From the NCBI RefSeq assembly GCF_032854445.1, contig NC_088300.1, forward strand, positions 63,464,984 through 63,528,983: a stretch of 64,000 bases of DNA, in the 5' to 3' direction. Source of the DNA: Liolophura sinensis (taxonomy: Eukaryota > Mollusca > Polyplacophora > Chitonida > Chitonidae). The position numbers and the translations under genes are program-made. This document shows positions 10,259 through 21,159 of this stretch, piece by piece (positions within the stretch are counted from its first letter, which is position 1; every line of letters starts with the position of its first letter). The notes beneath the pieces are model-generated. The model was given only the letters and a program-made list of their open reading frames with translations. It had not been told where the DNA came from and made no database searches.

Positions 10259-10303
10259 GAAAAGCCCGGCAAATTGATAAGATGGCCTCGGCGGGACACC
10301 AAG
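10259..10303 (+). CDS. Candidate 45-nt exon
   Basis: The acceptor ACATTTTTCTTACAG is good; the donor CAAG|GTTTGC is weak. Phase is 0-0, encoding EKPGKLIRWPRRDTK, a basic stretch that would follow AKPVK from 9958. No downstream partner exon starting in phase 0 was identified. Low confidence. Confidence 0.2.
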
Positions 10304-11759
10304 GTTTGCCGAATTTAAAATCTCTAGTCTGAATGTATTTTATTTTGAATTAGACATTTTGACGTGTCAAATGATATAACTGACCATTTTGTTTTTCGTT
10401 TGTGGTATAACAGAACAAACCAGCGAACAAACATAACAAACGGACCAACGTCCCCACGTCCACGAGTTATGGGCATACTATATTGGCGGCGTCTCCGCCA
10501 TCACTTTTTCGTCGGGACAATAATGTGTTATTGCTTTTTTCTGGAAGATTTTAATGGACAAAAGAGATTAAGCACAGCTAGCTGATGTTATTTCGAGCGA
10601 AATATTACTGTACAACTTACGTGTCTATAATAGACATAAAACATGGCTAGATAATGTTTCTCACAAGGTTTCGGACGCATATCTCGGTATCTTTTCCATT
10701 TAGCAAACGTTTGTATACGTTTTCCATACCCATGCATTTTTGCATTATTTATGACATGTGCAAATCTATCTTCATTTGGCTGGCGCCAGTTTGTCGTTAT
10801 TGTCAAGTGATTCCTGTTTTGCACACGAAGACACAGGTGGTTAACATAAAATGCACAGGTGGTGACCATAAAATGTAGTTTACTTTCAAGTTGAATCTGG
10901 TACCCATTTACATACCATTTTCAAATTTAACATTTTAAATTCAGATCCTAATTCGTAATTAACGCTAACGTTTATAACGAATCAGCTATTCCCTGAGCAC
11001 AACCTGTTGTCACTGCGGCTCTGGCCAAATCTTACGATCAAATACATCAGTCGTTTCTGTGGTTTATATTTGCGCAATTTGTGCCCATTAAAAGGCGGAA
11101 AGTGATGTTTTTCTGAGCAGCATGTACGACAGAAATTGGTAGTCCTATTGTAAAGCCTAGCCTTGGCAAAATTGCCAGGCAATCAAGGCCTACCGTGTCT
11201 CATTTACTGTGCTGAACTTTTTCAAGCTCTATTCGGCTCAATTGCTGCGAAGACGCCAGGAAAATCCGCGAAAATAGGACAATCAGTTATCATGAAATTG
11301 AGACAGACATGATGGAGTCTCGTCCGAACAGAGATTTTTTTTACAACAGAGCGATTTCAGCTTCAGACGTGACTCACGTTATGGACAGAGGTGCTGAAAA
11401 ATTGTCTGAGCGTGGAGGAAAAATGTGCCCTCCTTCTTTGACGAACTGGAATTCTAATGACACAGGAAATAGCCCATTGCTGTTTCTCCGAGCCTGAAAT
11501 ATCCAAATACTGCCGGAGAAAAAGATGCTGTAAATGTACCACGTGGGCAGTTTGCAAAAAACACGAAATCAACCGCACTATCACATGTAGTTCATTCAGC
11601 TTACGTCCCACACAAAAATGCGTCATCTGGTATAGGCTTCCAAACATAAAGCCAGTTGTTGCCTTGGAAACAGGATTATTATCCTATTATTAGGAGAAGG
11701 AGAATATGACTAATATGGTATGTGCCTAACGCCAATATCTTAATTACATCTCAGTGTAC
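10304..11759. other. Non-coding stretch with no recognised feature
   Basis: Only overlapping short frames on both strands are present (for example 10588-10869 and 11363-11647). No family, splice or repeat evidence was found. Confidence 0.45.
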
Positions 11760-11769
11760 ATCAATGTCA

Positions 11770-12310
11770 TGACTTGAGTGATAATGATAGTTGACTTTTT
11801 AAGTTGATTGATAATGACGCTTGACTTTCTTGAATTGGATATATGACGGTTCACATTCTTCACTTTTTAAATAATGACGGTTCATTTTCTTCACTTGATT
11901 GATAATGACGGTTCACTTTCTTCACTTGATTGGTAATGGCGGTTCATTTTCATCCCTTGATTGATAATGACGGTTTACTTTCTTCACTTGATTGATAATG
12001 ACGGTTCTCTTTCTTGACTTGATTGATAATGACGGTTCTCTTTCTTCACTTGACCGATAATGACGGTTCCCTTTCTTGAATTGATCTCTCGACTTTTGCT
12101 TTTGACACAACAACGTTTCACTTTCTTGAGAGAAATTATACAATGACAGTTTAGTGTATACAAATGACTTCTTCATTGTTATCAGGATTTATTATGACTG
12201 TTCACTTCATTGACTTAATGCATACCTATGGTTCAATTTCTTGACAGGATCTGTTAGGACTGTACGCTTTGTTCACAGGATTTATTTATTTACAATGATT
12301 GGTGTCTTAC
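11770..12310 (+). repeat. 31-bp minisatellite, left block
   Basis: A degenerate tandem array has a unit of about 31 bp built on GATAATGACGGTTCACTTTC followed by TTCACTTGATT. Copies are best preserved at 11900-12080 and decay on both sides. The minus-strand frame 11922-12176 is a by-product of the repeat. The array is cut by a SINE complex at 12280-12508 and resumes at about 12600. Confidence 0.85.
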
Positions 12311-12508
12311 AGCCTACTCAAGAATAATTCAGCCTGCGGATGGTCGTGGGTTTCCCCGCGGGCTCTGCCTGGTTACCCGCCCACCATAATGCTCACCACA
12401 GTCGTATAAGTGAAATATTCGTGAGTACGGCGTTAAACAACAGTCAACGAAATCAATCAAGTCAAAAAGCAGCATTACGGTGGGAGGAAACCGGGCAAAG
12501 CCCTGGAG
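12280..12508. repeat. Nested pair of family A SINE fragments in opposite orientation
   Basis: A minus-oriented SINE tail (12280-12326, ending CTCAAGAATA) is interrupted by a plus-oriented fragment (about 12331-12455, CCTGCGGATGGTCGTGGG to GGCGTTAAACAACAGTC). The minus-oriented body then resumes at 12470-12508 (GCATTACGGTGGGAGGAAAC). About 23 bp of the minus-oriented body are missing at the break compared with the intact family. Confidence 0.7.
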
Positions 12509-12599
12509 GACATCTTCACTATCTTGACAGGATCTACATGTATAACGGCGATTCATTTTCTAGATACCATGTGTCGTTGCACCATAATCAGTCATTCAT

Positions 12600-12875
12600 T
12601 TCCTTAATAGTATTTATAATGACGATATAATCTCCTGACACGATTTATAATGACGGTTTACTTTTTTGGCAGAATCTATAATGATAGTTCACTTTCCTGA
12701 CAGGATTTATAATGACTTCTTGACACGATTTATAATGACGATTTAGTTTCTTGGCAGAATTTATAATGACCATTCACTTTCTTTACATCAGTCATAATGA
12801 CGGTTTACTTTCTTGGCTGGATTTATAATGACGGTTTGTTTTCTAGGCAGGTTTTATAATGACGGTTTACTGTGT
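12600..12875 (+). repeat. 31-bp minisatellite, right block
   Basis: This continues the array at 11770-12310 with a slightly different consensus (TTTATAATGACGGTTTACTT, then TCTTGGCAGGA). At least seven units are recognisable. The two blocks were one array before the SINE complex arrived. Confidence 0.8.
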
Positions 12876-13429
12876 TGTTTTGCCCAGGTTGAGTCCAATT
12901 TCCACCTATACATCTAATTAGAATTATACAGACGAGGTACGTTTGACTGCATTTTAAACGGCCCAAATAATTTATACAGCAAATAAATGGAAAATGTCTT
13001 TCACATTGATTACAACTTTACTAATTACAAACCCTAAGTGAAAATCATATGTTTTTAATCATCTGAGTTTGTTGGTCTACACCGAACAGTGCTATTGTAA
13101 TAGGCGTCATCGTTTGGTTTTGACTGGTCTACAATGTTTTGTTCAAAATTACACTTGTTGTCTCATTTGACCATAGTGGGTCAGTCACCGGTAAATGACG
13201 AGACATTGTTTTGTTGAAGATAATTTGAAGGGTAGTCGGAACGGTTACAGAAATTGTCCTTTAAATTTAAATGTAGACGTATAGGAATGTTCAAATTATT
13301 ACTTAGAAGTAAAGCTTATATGTAATGCATTAGCTTATGACCACTTTTCCGTGTACTTTCCCTTTTTTATCGATATAATTAAAGACGTACAGCACAGAGA
13401 GTAAGACCAGAGCAGCAACGGTAGGTTGA

Positions 13430-13700
13430 TAGCTGGTAAATGACCGCACGTTACCGGTGAAATACGGTCTCCTATCGATTTACCTCAGTCAGGGTTTTAT
13501 TCTATCTGTTTACGTAAACACATAAAAACTAGTAATTTACACCCCCCATCCCCCTAGCAACATGGCTTAAGCAGAATTGGGTGAAAAATATATGTAGTGA
13601 TGTTAAATGTAATTTATTAGACGTCACTGGAAGCGAGTTACTCAAAGCGTTGTGTCGCCATATTTAGCATACAATCACATTAAAATAATGCTTGCACCTT
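13430..13700 (+). repeat. Dispersed repeat R2, copy 1
   Basis: This matches 48665-48955. Shared blocks are TTTACCTCAGTCAGGGTTTT, then ACCCCCCATCCCCCTAGCAA with CATGGCTTAAGCAG, and GTGATGTTAAATGTAATTTA. Partial copies are at 28350-28420 and 49690-49865. No terminal repeats or coding potential seen. Confidence 0.75.
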
Positions 13701-13763
13701 AGTTGCTGTTGTATTTGAAATCCTCCTGTCTTTTCTCTGCGCCTGTGCACCTGCGTATGACAG

Positions 13764-13942
13764 ATGTGAAGAAGATGACCCGAGGCCTCCCTGGACAACT
13801 AGACTTCAGAACAATCCCTAAGATCGCTTTGATGCCAGTTCTTTTTTTCGCTCTGTTGGTTGCAATCACTTGCAAGCTTTGCGGATATCTATTACTTCAG
13901 CCGAGGGCTCGTAATCGTGCTCACTTCAAACAAAGACCATAA
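13764..13942 (+). CDS. Candidate terminal exon encoding a membrane anchor
   Basis: After a pyrimidine-rich acceptor (ending GCGTATGACAG) a phase-1 frame runs 59 codons to TAA at 13940. It encodes DVKKMTRGLPGQLDFRTIPK, then a hydrophobic stretch IALMPVLFFALLVAITCKLC, then GYLLLQPRARNRAHFKQRP. A single membrane helix followed by a basic tail is plausible, but there is no family match and no partner exon in phase nearby. A chance open frame is at least as likely. Confidence 0.18.
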
Positions 13943-14723
13943 AAGGGCATCAAAATGATGGCCATAGTCGTATTACATTGACTTCTAAGGCTGTGTATTT
14001 GGCATTCTCCGGAATCAATTCATAAGCTAAGTAATTGAGCTAGTTAACAAGCGTAAACATATACGTTACAATCAGCCTGCCGATTGGTTTCGGCGTTGAT
14101 TAGCTGCTTTGTGTGTTGTTCCTGTGGTGATTGTCGAGATGCCGTTAAAAGACTACAATACTTTGTACTATGACATAGTGTGACCGCAGTTTGATATACA
14201 TGTACCGTACATCATCATTAGGCCTATATAGTTCTAACGGGCTTTTCTCAAGGTGAAGTATAACTATTTTATGCAAAAGTAAGACAACCATGTCCAGCTA
14301 ACGTGCGTCATCCCATCAGCAGCATGAGCTACAATCTAACCAGTTATACAAACCAGTGGTCTGAAATACAGACGATGTCAGTCTGACCACCAGCATCATG
14401 GACTACACAAGCAATGCCAGTCTAGCCGTAAGTTGTGCGATCTTCAAACAGGAAACACTCCATTAGCAACATTGCCCCATGGAGTTCTATTTTTGTCTTT
14501 ACATCGTAATGAAAACCTTTGGAATCTACACGCCAAAACAGGCATTTATACACCAGCAATCAAACATAAAACAAGTTGAACCGTTTTGAGTAGTCTGGAC
14601 AATGAGCCTTTGAGGAAATCGAGTCCTTCACTGCATCAGCTTATTGAGGAAGTCGAGTTTTTGACAACGTGGAGTCTTTGACGACATCGAATCTCTGATG
14701 AAAATGAGTCTTTGACGATAAGT

Positions 14724-15066
14724 GAGTGAGTTGCTTGGGGTTTAACGTCGTGCTCAACAATTTTTCAGTCATATGACGACGAAGGAATACTTAGGGTGTA
14801 TGTGATGTACCTCCTTGTTGCACTGCTCTTACATCTTGCGCTGCTTCACCGAGACGGCTTACCGAAGGCAAGTAAGCTGCCCCGCCCTAGCCGTTATACT
14901 GATACGAGTCAACCAGTCGTTGCACTATCCCCTTCATGCTGAACGCCAAGCGAGGAAGTTACAACATCCTCTTTTAAAGTCTTAGGTGTGACTGGACCCA
15001 GGATTGATCCTGAATCTACTGCTCCCGAAGCGGACGCTCTACCAAATGTGCTATCCGGGTCGGTGT
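14724..15066 (-). repeat. Near full-length tRNA-derived SINE, family B
   Basis: Read on the minus strand, the head is GACCCGGATAGCACATTTGG, then TAGAGCGTCC (A box), followed by a B-box region AGGATCAATCCTGGG. The body contains GGATAGTGCAACGACTGG and AACAAGGAGGTACATCACAT. The tail ends in GCACGACGTTAAACCCCAAG with a CACT-type run. It is about 340 bp and is the best reference for family B in the window. A tRNA pseudogene is excluded because the tRNA-like part is fused to the SINE body. Confidence 0.9.
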
Positions 15067-17274
15067 TTCTTGTGTGTAACTTGTTGTTCTTTTGGTAAAA
15101 TATTTTAAGACAGTTTTTGACAGGGTAACCTGTCTTTTTTGAGTAATATTTGGAGGCCCCTGCCTTTCATACATACACAATTGTAAACTGGCCAGTAACG
15201 ATAACTGTAGATTTAGTCAGCAGTAATACGATTCCGAGCACAGATCAAACATCACAAGCGTTGGAACTGATCATATTTAATGGATGCATCATTTGTAACG
15301 AGCCCCCCATGGAAATTAGATCTTCTCTTACATTTCTGTTAATAATCGCTTGAATATATCAGTAATGTACGCGTAGCTTTATCATATTTGTGATGACTTA
15401 ATTTGAATAGGAGGATATGGGCGCGAAGCTCCCAAAAGTCAATAAAGCTTAGTAAAGTATCCACAGTGGATCACATCCATCAGTACCGTCAACCTCTCGA
15501 TCTCGTATTCATCCTTTGGAACATCGAACAGGGAAATTCTGTATTCTCTTATGTCAGATCTAAGCCATGGAACCCATAATATAACCGTGGTCGAAATTTT
15601 CTGATGCTTGATTCAATGGGTAGGTTGTCATAATTAGACACCATTGTCTGGGGTCGGGACCACATCACTAACACGGTAACTTTGTGGGTGGTGACTGGTA
15701 AAGGTCATTAGTCAAGGTTACAGACTACCAGACTGCCCCACGATGCTCGCTGTCACTGGACACTCAAATACAAATCAAATACTGTTTATAATATAGTCTG
15801 GCGAACCCACCTTGTGGGATATTACTTGTCACGATCGTTTGCTTTCACCACTTATAAATCTGAAAGCCGTCGTATATTAACTTCTTGAGCTCGACCTTAA
15901 ACACTTATCACATAAATGAAGAAATTTACTCATTCATGTATTATTATATACCTCGCAGACAAATAAATACAAATCATGGATGAAGTGGTGGACAACATGA
16001 AACTTTAGGCGGCGAGAGTATGGTTTCGATGAAGGGAGGCAAAGGGGGGGGGGGCTTTGATCGAGCAACAACAACAGTATACCGACGCATTATCTTATCC
16101 CCAGGGCTGTAGTGGTTAAATTGTTGCGCTAATAGAACTACTGCACTGACGATGTTATGTAACATTTTGTCTATTTCTGGCTTAAAATAAGAAGTCATAT
16201 TGTGTGTGGAAATCTCGTTATAGCGCGAGAGCTGCCGTTTTAATTTATCCCAAGATTGAGACGTGCAAATAAAAATAATAACTGATTGCTTCAGAGAGGA
16301 ATACAAAATTATTGTCTAACATTCGGTATTAAGAGGAAACTATTCTCATAGACTGAGTGGAAGTGGACAGAAAACACCGGTGGTTCTGTGATTTCAATGA
16401 GTATTTTTTTTTTGATCATTTGCTTGGCGTTTAAATAGATTTCATTATATGTATCACGCCCGCGGATGAGGGAAAGACGCAAAGGGATGTTCTGGGCGAA
16501 TGAATTAATTCAGCATCTAAATCATGTGCCATGTTAGTTCATAAGTTGTTGTTTTTCAAAAGATTATCCGAGTCTCGATTTGATTTCAACTGTACGTATA
16601 TCCAACGTGGAAATCTTGTTCAGCACCATGAAACACACCTGTTGAGTGGAATTAGACACAATATTGAATAAGGGTGGCATATAGATCCTGGTAAACTTTT
16701 AGGGTAATTGCGTTTGATTGATACCTTTGGTGCACCAACAGATCATTCCGCCAGAAGTTGAGGGGCTGATGCTGAAGGCTAAGTCACCTTAAAGCGTTCA
16801 TCGTGAAACAAACGATCGTCCCATGAGGACTGAGGTAACAGAATCGTGGCCAGCGCTCGGTTTGTCAGGACTAAACCACTGTGAAAATTACAGCTTTGAA
16901 AGTTCCACTTTTGCAGGAGAATTTGAAAATTATCCCTCTGACTACTTTGAAATAAAAATGTTCCAGTTTTGAAATTAAAACTCACCTTTTTCACAACTTT
17001 ACTGGCAGAGTTGATTTTTTTAAAGAGAAATTTCCATCAGGAATGGTGAACGGTAGTTTCCAGAAATATTTCAAAACTGATCTCTAAATGGTATCTTCCC
17101 CGTTTATTTGTCGTGTTTCCAACGACTGAATACAATTAATTATTGCAACGCGTAGATTTTCAGAATTTGGCGGACGAAAACATTTAACCTACGTAGTAGT
17201 TTAAAGTTTTCCCCTTTTATATATGTATATTATTTTATATTGTATTGCTAACCACCGTATCTATTTTTTTGCAG
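15067..17274. other. Non-coding stretch with no recognised feature
   Basis: A G run at about 16045 and scattered short open frames on both strands (for example 15974-16306 and 16779-16994). Nothing matches a family or a repeat seen elsewhere in the window. Confidence 0.45.
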
Positions 17275-17499
17275 ACAAGCCGTGCCTCGGAGACCTTGCG
17301 TCATCCAGCCCCAGTCCTGCATCACCCAGCACCGGCTATATTAGTTGTCCACATAGAAGAGGAAACCAGTCATGTGTTTGGCAAACTGTTCCCTTCATTT
17401 CCATTGGGTATTCATTCAACTATATTGTAGTCCCAGGCCAAACACTTTATATACAATTCATTGCACTATTTCCTCCAATTTCTGGCACCGCAGCACAAG
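17275..17499 (+). CDS. Candidate exon of an extracellular, CUB-like domain protein
   Basis: The acceptor CTATTTTTTTGCAG and the strong donor CAAG|GTAAGC bracket 225 nt, phase 1 in and phase 1 out. The encoded 75 residues include KPCLGDLASSSPSPASPSTG, then CVWQTVP and YIVVPGQTLYIQFIALF. CUB domains have a Cys, an SPxYP-type turn, a CxW pair and a strand of the form PGQxIxLxFxxF; this piece shows a weak version of that order. Symmetric phase 1-1 exons are typical of shuffled extracellular modules. No neighbouring exon was identified with confidence, so it may be one exon of a gene with large introns, or a false exon. Confidence 0.4.
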
Positions 17500-17639
17500 G
17501 TAAGCAATATGTCATTGTCCAGTAGGAAGGATATGTAATCAATGGATTAGTCTCATGGAATATCTTACTAGCGTGACTAGGAATCAAAAAGAAATCAAAT
17601 CAGAAAGAAATTAGCCACTCTGGCGCGATTGCTTCATAT

Positions 17640-17700
17640 TATTTATGCACCTCAGTTCATGTTTAAAATAAAATGGCGTTAAACAGCAATCAAATAATTT
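17640..17700 (+). repeat. SINE tail fragment
   Basis: ATGGCGTTAAACAGCAATC followed by AAATAA matches the 3' end of the family A/C SINEs. Only the tail is preserved. Confidence 0.5.
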
Positions 17701-17759
17701 TGATTAAAATTATTTTGAATAATTTTGGCCTATGGAACCTATTAAGGTCATTATAGCTT

Positions 17760-18045
17760 CATCGTACTATCGCTCGAAACTATATATCGAAATCTATCGG
17801 CAGGATAGTACGAAATGATAGCACGATAGCGCAAAACTGCGAGGTCAAACGATACTGCGAACTGATGAAACGATACCACGAAGTGATGAAAAGATACAGC
17901 GAAGTGATGGAACATCGATATCATCGCTTCGTTCAGCCATCCATTCTGTTCGCAATATCGTTTTGTTGCCTTGCTACAATGGTGCAATTGCTTTGATCCA
18001 TCATCGCTCGATGGAACCAAGGGAACGATGGTACGACGATGGCGG
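17760..18045. repeat. Degenerate CGAT-rich short tandem repeats
   Basis: Short motifs such as ATAGTACGA, GATAGCGC and CGATAC recur. A clearer 21-bp unit (GCGAAGTGATGAAAAGATAC type) occurs at about 17850-17910. The minus-strand frame at 17751-18020 shows this as HHFAVSF-type heptads and is a consequence of the repeat. Confidence 0.65.
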
Positions 18046-18119
18046 TAATAATTCAGACATATAGCTGTATTTATTGGGGAAGATAAAATGTTGAGGAAAA
18101 TAAAATGCGTTTTATTCTT

Positions 18120-18300
18120 TATTTATCTAGATTATATTTATTTGATCGGGGTTTAACGCCTTAGTTTTGGCTCACATTGTGGTGGTCGGGTCAATTTGCT
18201 TGATTTATTTGATTTGTGTTTTACGCCGTACTCAAGAATATTTGACTTATACGACGGCGACAAGCATTATGGTGGGAAGAAACCGGGCAGAGCAAGTAAA
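18120..18300 (-). repeat. Family A SINE, partial, preceded by a second tail
   Basis: At 18198-18296 the minus strand carries the 3' half of family A (TTTGATTTGTGTTTTACGCC, then CTCAAGAATATTTGACTTAT and GCATTATGGTGGGAAGAAAC). A second, more decayed tail in the same orientation lies at 18120-18165. No duplication seen. Confidence 0.75.
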
Positions 18301-20150
18301 ACCAGACTTCATCTCGAGCTGGTGTGCTTATTCCTGTCTTATATTTGCTGTCACCAAAGGCACTGAATAACCCACTGGTAGGCCTACAGGCCAGTCGAAA
18401 ACTGCAGTTACGTCTCCCAAACTCATTCGGCTCGCAGAGCTATTTATGACGGGGCAACCTTTGAATTAAAGACCTTTGGGTTTCAAGTCCACGCTCTTAT
18501 CACTAGACTAAGGGCAAATTATTTATTACTATGTTTTGAGGGTTACTTAAATCCATACAAAGGTATTTTTCCTTGTATGATAGCGGTCAGTTTTGTGGGG
18601 AGAAAGAAACGGAAATCATTTACTGTCGAATTTCTAGCGTTTGGCGTACACACTTGCACGTCATATTCGTCCATAACAAGTGTTGTGCAACAAAAGTAAT
18701 ACCACGGAAACAGCTCCCCCCCTCCCAAAAAAAACAACGTGGGCCACTCATTATCCCCATTGCCTGAATTTAAAATTGGGAAATGTACAAATTCCCTGTC
18801 CAAAACCGGGCATGGCTTGTTTAATTATTAGTTTATTACAATATACCCAAGGGTTAATTCACGGACAAATAAGGGATGGGCCGACAAAATTTAATACAGA
18901 GACAAAAACAAAGTTATGTCCCTTTGCGAAGTTGCATTTTCTTACTGCAGGACGGAGCTCATGTGCTAAGAAAGGTATACCAAGTTCTTATGGCGTTGTC
19001 ACTTCACTCTTGTTGTGGTTATATATGTTCAACTCACAGCTCTGTCCCATCTCTATGACGGACTAAGACGGAATAATTTCCTTAATTAAGAGTCAACTTT
19101 CAGATTTTCTGTCAATATCGTCGTCTTGACATGAAGCGAAATACTAACGGAGCGCATTGCTTTAATAATTCACCTTTAAAAGGTTTCTGAAAACGAGCCG
19201 AGATCTCAATGATAAGGTGGATCCAATCGAATGTTACATAAATCCTCTTATTAGGCCCATGGTGGAATGATTGATTGCCTTAGGTTTGACGTCTCTTTCA
19301 GCAGACATATCAAAACGTCTTAGTACTGTGTCCTAGTGGAGGAACGGTTTATTCATGGTTTATTTTTATTTTTGTTTGTAAATGTATTAAACATTTCGAT
19401 TGAAAGTACTCCGTGCCCAAGCGTAAGCTAAGGTTTACGTCCAAAGCCGCCGTATTAATCAGCCCTCCCCAAGTGTTCTCAGACAGAAAAATAGGATTTT
19501 TTCTTCCAGAACCGCTTCGTTTATCGTCCGTCAGTCTGATCATAAACGCTTTATGAACAGCCGTGTTGATACTTTGGGATAATACTTTGTCCTGACGAAT
19601 CTGACACCAATGTGAGGTAAGGAAAACTTGTTCGGATGGCCTTTCCACGTCTTGATATGATACTTTGTCCCTGAAAAAAAAGGGAAAAAACAACACAAGT
19701 TCAATGTTGTGTCCTGGAATGATACTGGTTTATTGAGGACCACTTGTCTTCCACCAATAAGGTGTGGATATATGTGTAAACCTATCTAACGTGTGGAATT
19801 TCGACCGTAACATGGCAAAGATCTGTGGTTTACAACCGGCATTCAATGTTTTTCCACCCATAAACCTGAGTGCAATCCTAAAGGCGATTCTTGAGTGTAG
19901 CGCTAAGCTTGAACAGTAAATAAAAAACAACTATATAAATAAGCCCTTAAATATTCACTGAGTAACTCTTGTAAATTTCCACTTGTTCCTCTAAAGCCAC
20001 ACACTATGTTAACCTTTTAGATCGTCTCTACAAGTATTATCAAGTACAAAGATTTATCCAAAGTTTTTATAACTCCACCTCCGGATAAAAATCTCTTATT
20101 CTTTTTTTTCATATTTAAGAAATGAAGAAAGCTCTGTCTGGAAAACGTTA
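18301..20150. other. Non-coding stretch with no recognised feature
   Basis: Open frames such as 18680-19066 (+) and 19349-19696 (-) overlap frames on the opposite strand and contain no recognisable motif. I see no repeat or RNA gene. Confidence 0.45.
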
Positions 20151-21098
20151 TATAAACTGACGGCCAAAAGAAATTTTACAAATAGTTCAACTCAATTTAT
20201 TTTGCCAAAGCAAAAAACAGGACGACTGATGTTTAATATATTGAAAAACCAATCAATATCGCGTGTGGCAACCATCGCACTGCCGCCACCACACGGTACC
20301 ACCTCCTGGACGAATGATGCAGCCGTTCGTTCGCCTCTTCGACGGTAAACTCGCTGTCTACCATCGGCTCGGAACAGACAGAAGCGTCTTTCATCCATAA
20401 AAACAGCACGTTGCCAATCACGTCGCTGCCAACGGCGTACAATTCGAGCCCATCGCAACCTCTGGCGGCGATGTTCGGCTGTCAACAACTGCCCTCTGAA
20501 TGGTCGATAGACCCTAATTCCGTGAGCCATGAGTCTCCTGGACACGGTCTGCCGACTGGCCCAGTGACCTAAGGAATTGATTGACGATGATGTCACTGTC
20601 AGGAAGCGGTTCCTCAGGTGTAGGGTGCGCAGGTACCCGTCTTCTCTGGGCGTAGTTCCCCTAGGCCTGCCTGTTCTTGGCCTGTCCGATGTGTGAGCTG
20701 TCTGTCTGTAACGTTGCATCAAGTTCGACACAGTTACACGAGAGCAATGTGGGCATGGGTGGCTCCCATACCAAGGGTCTTCTCGCGTTGTTCTGGAGAC
20801 AATCGAGGCATTACTTTCATTACTTTGTTGTTTTTAGTCAGTGTGCAAGTCCAGCACACTGTGTGTAACGTTTTTATACACTTATTACATGTGCAGTTGC
20901 GGCCATCTATGGGTCACGTGATTTTTCAACTTTCTTCGTTGTGTCAAAGCAAATTCGTGTGGGTGTATATGGCGCTTGTCGCACATGGGAATATGCTTCG
21001 GACAGTGTTTTCCTAAATTAATTTGGTATTAATTTGCTGAAAAGGCTGATTAAATTTAACTCACGGAGTGGTAAAGTTTTTTTGGCCGTCAGTTTATA
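20151..21098 (-). mobile_element. Internally deleted Tc1-type DNA transposon
   Basis: The ends are inverted repeats: the left begins TATAAACTGACGGCCAAAAG and the right, read inward on the minus strand, begins TATAAACTGACGGCCAAAAA. Similarity continues inward for several tens of bases. Each end starts with the TA expected of a Tc1/mariner target duplication. At about 950 bp it is much shorter than the usual 1.2-1.6 kb, and the missing part corresponds to the C-terminal half of the transposase. The copy is dead as an autonomous element but keeps both ends. Confidence 0.9.
20192..20811 (-). pseudogene. Broken Tc1-type transposase
   Basis: Translation from the ATG at 20811 gives MPRLSPEQREKTLGMG, the usual start of this transposase group, but runs into a stop after IALV at about 20746. 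The frame resumes at about 20731 with TVSNLMQRY, so a short deletion or frameshift has removed part of the first helix-turn-helix. The remaining frame has the GRPRGTTP linker, the second DNA-binding helices (RQTVSRRLMAHGIR), and WQRAVFMDERRFCLF, which holds the first catalytic Asp. The YRRRGER and GGGSAMV blocks follow. Just after GGGSAMV the sequence jumps to the terminal repeat, so the second Asp and the Glu or Asp of the triad are absent. Confidence in the family is high; activity is ruled out. Confidence 0.92.
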
Positions 21099-21159
21099 AT
21101 AAAAAAAAAACAATAACCAACTCGCACAAAACAGTTTTGTGTTACAATCCCTTGTAATC

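Noticed and set aside
14330-14440. Possible exon with donor GCC|GTAAGT and acceptor ending ACCACCAG
   Set aside because: The bracketed 34 nt gives no convincing peptide and does not fit the phases of the other candidates.
18680-19066. Plus-strand frame of 128 codons
   Set aside because: Two other frames overlap the same DNA on both strands, and nothing resembles a domain; judged to be chance.
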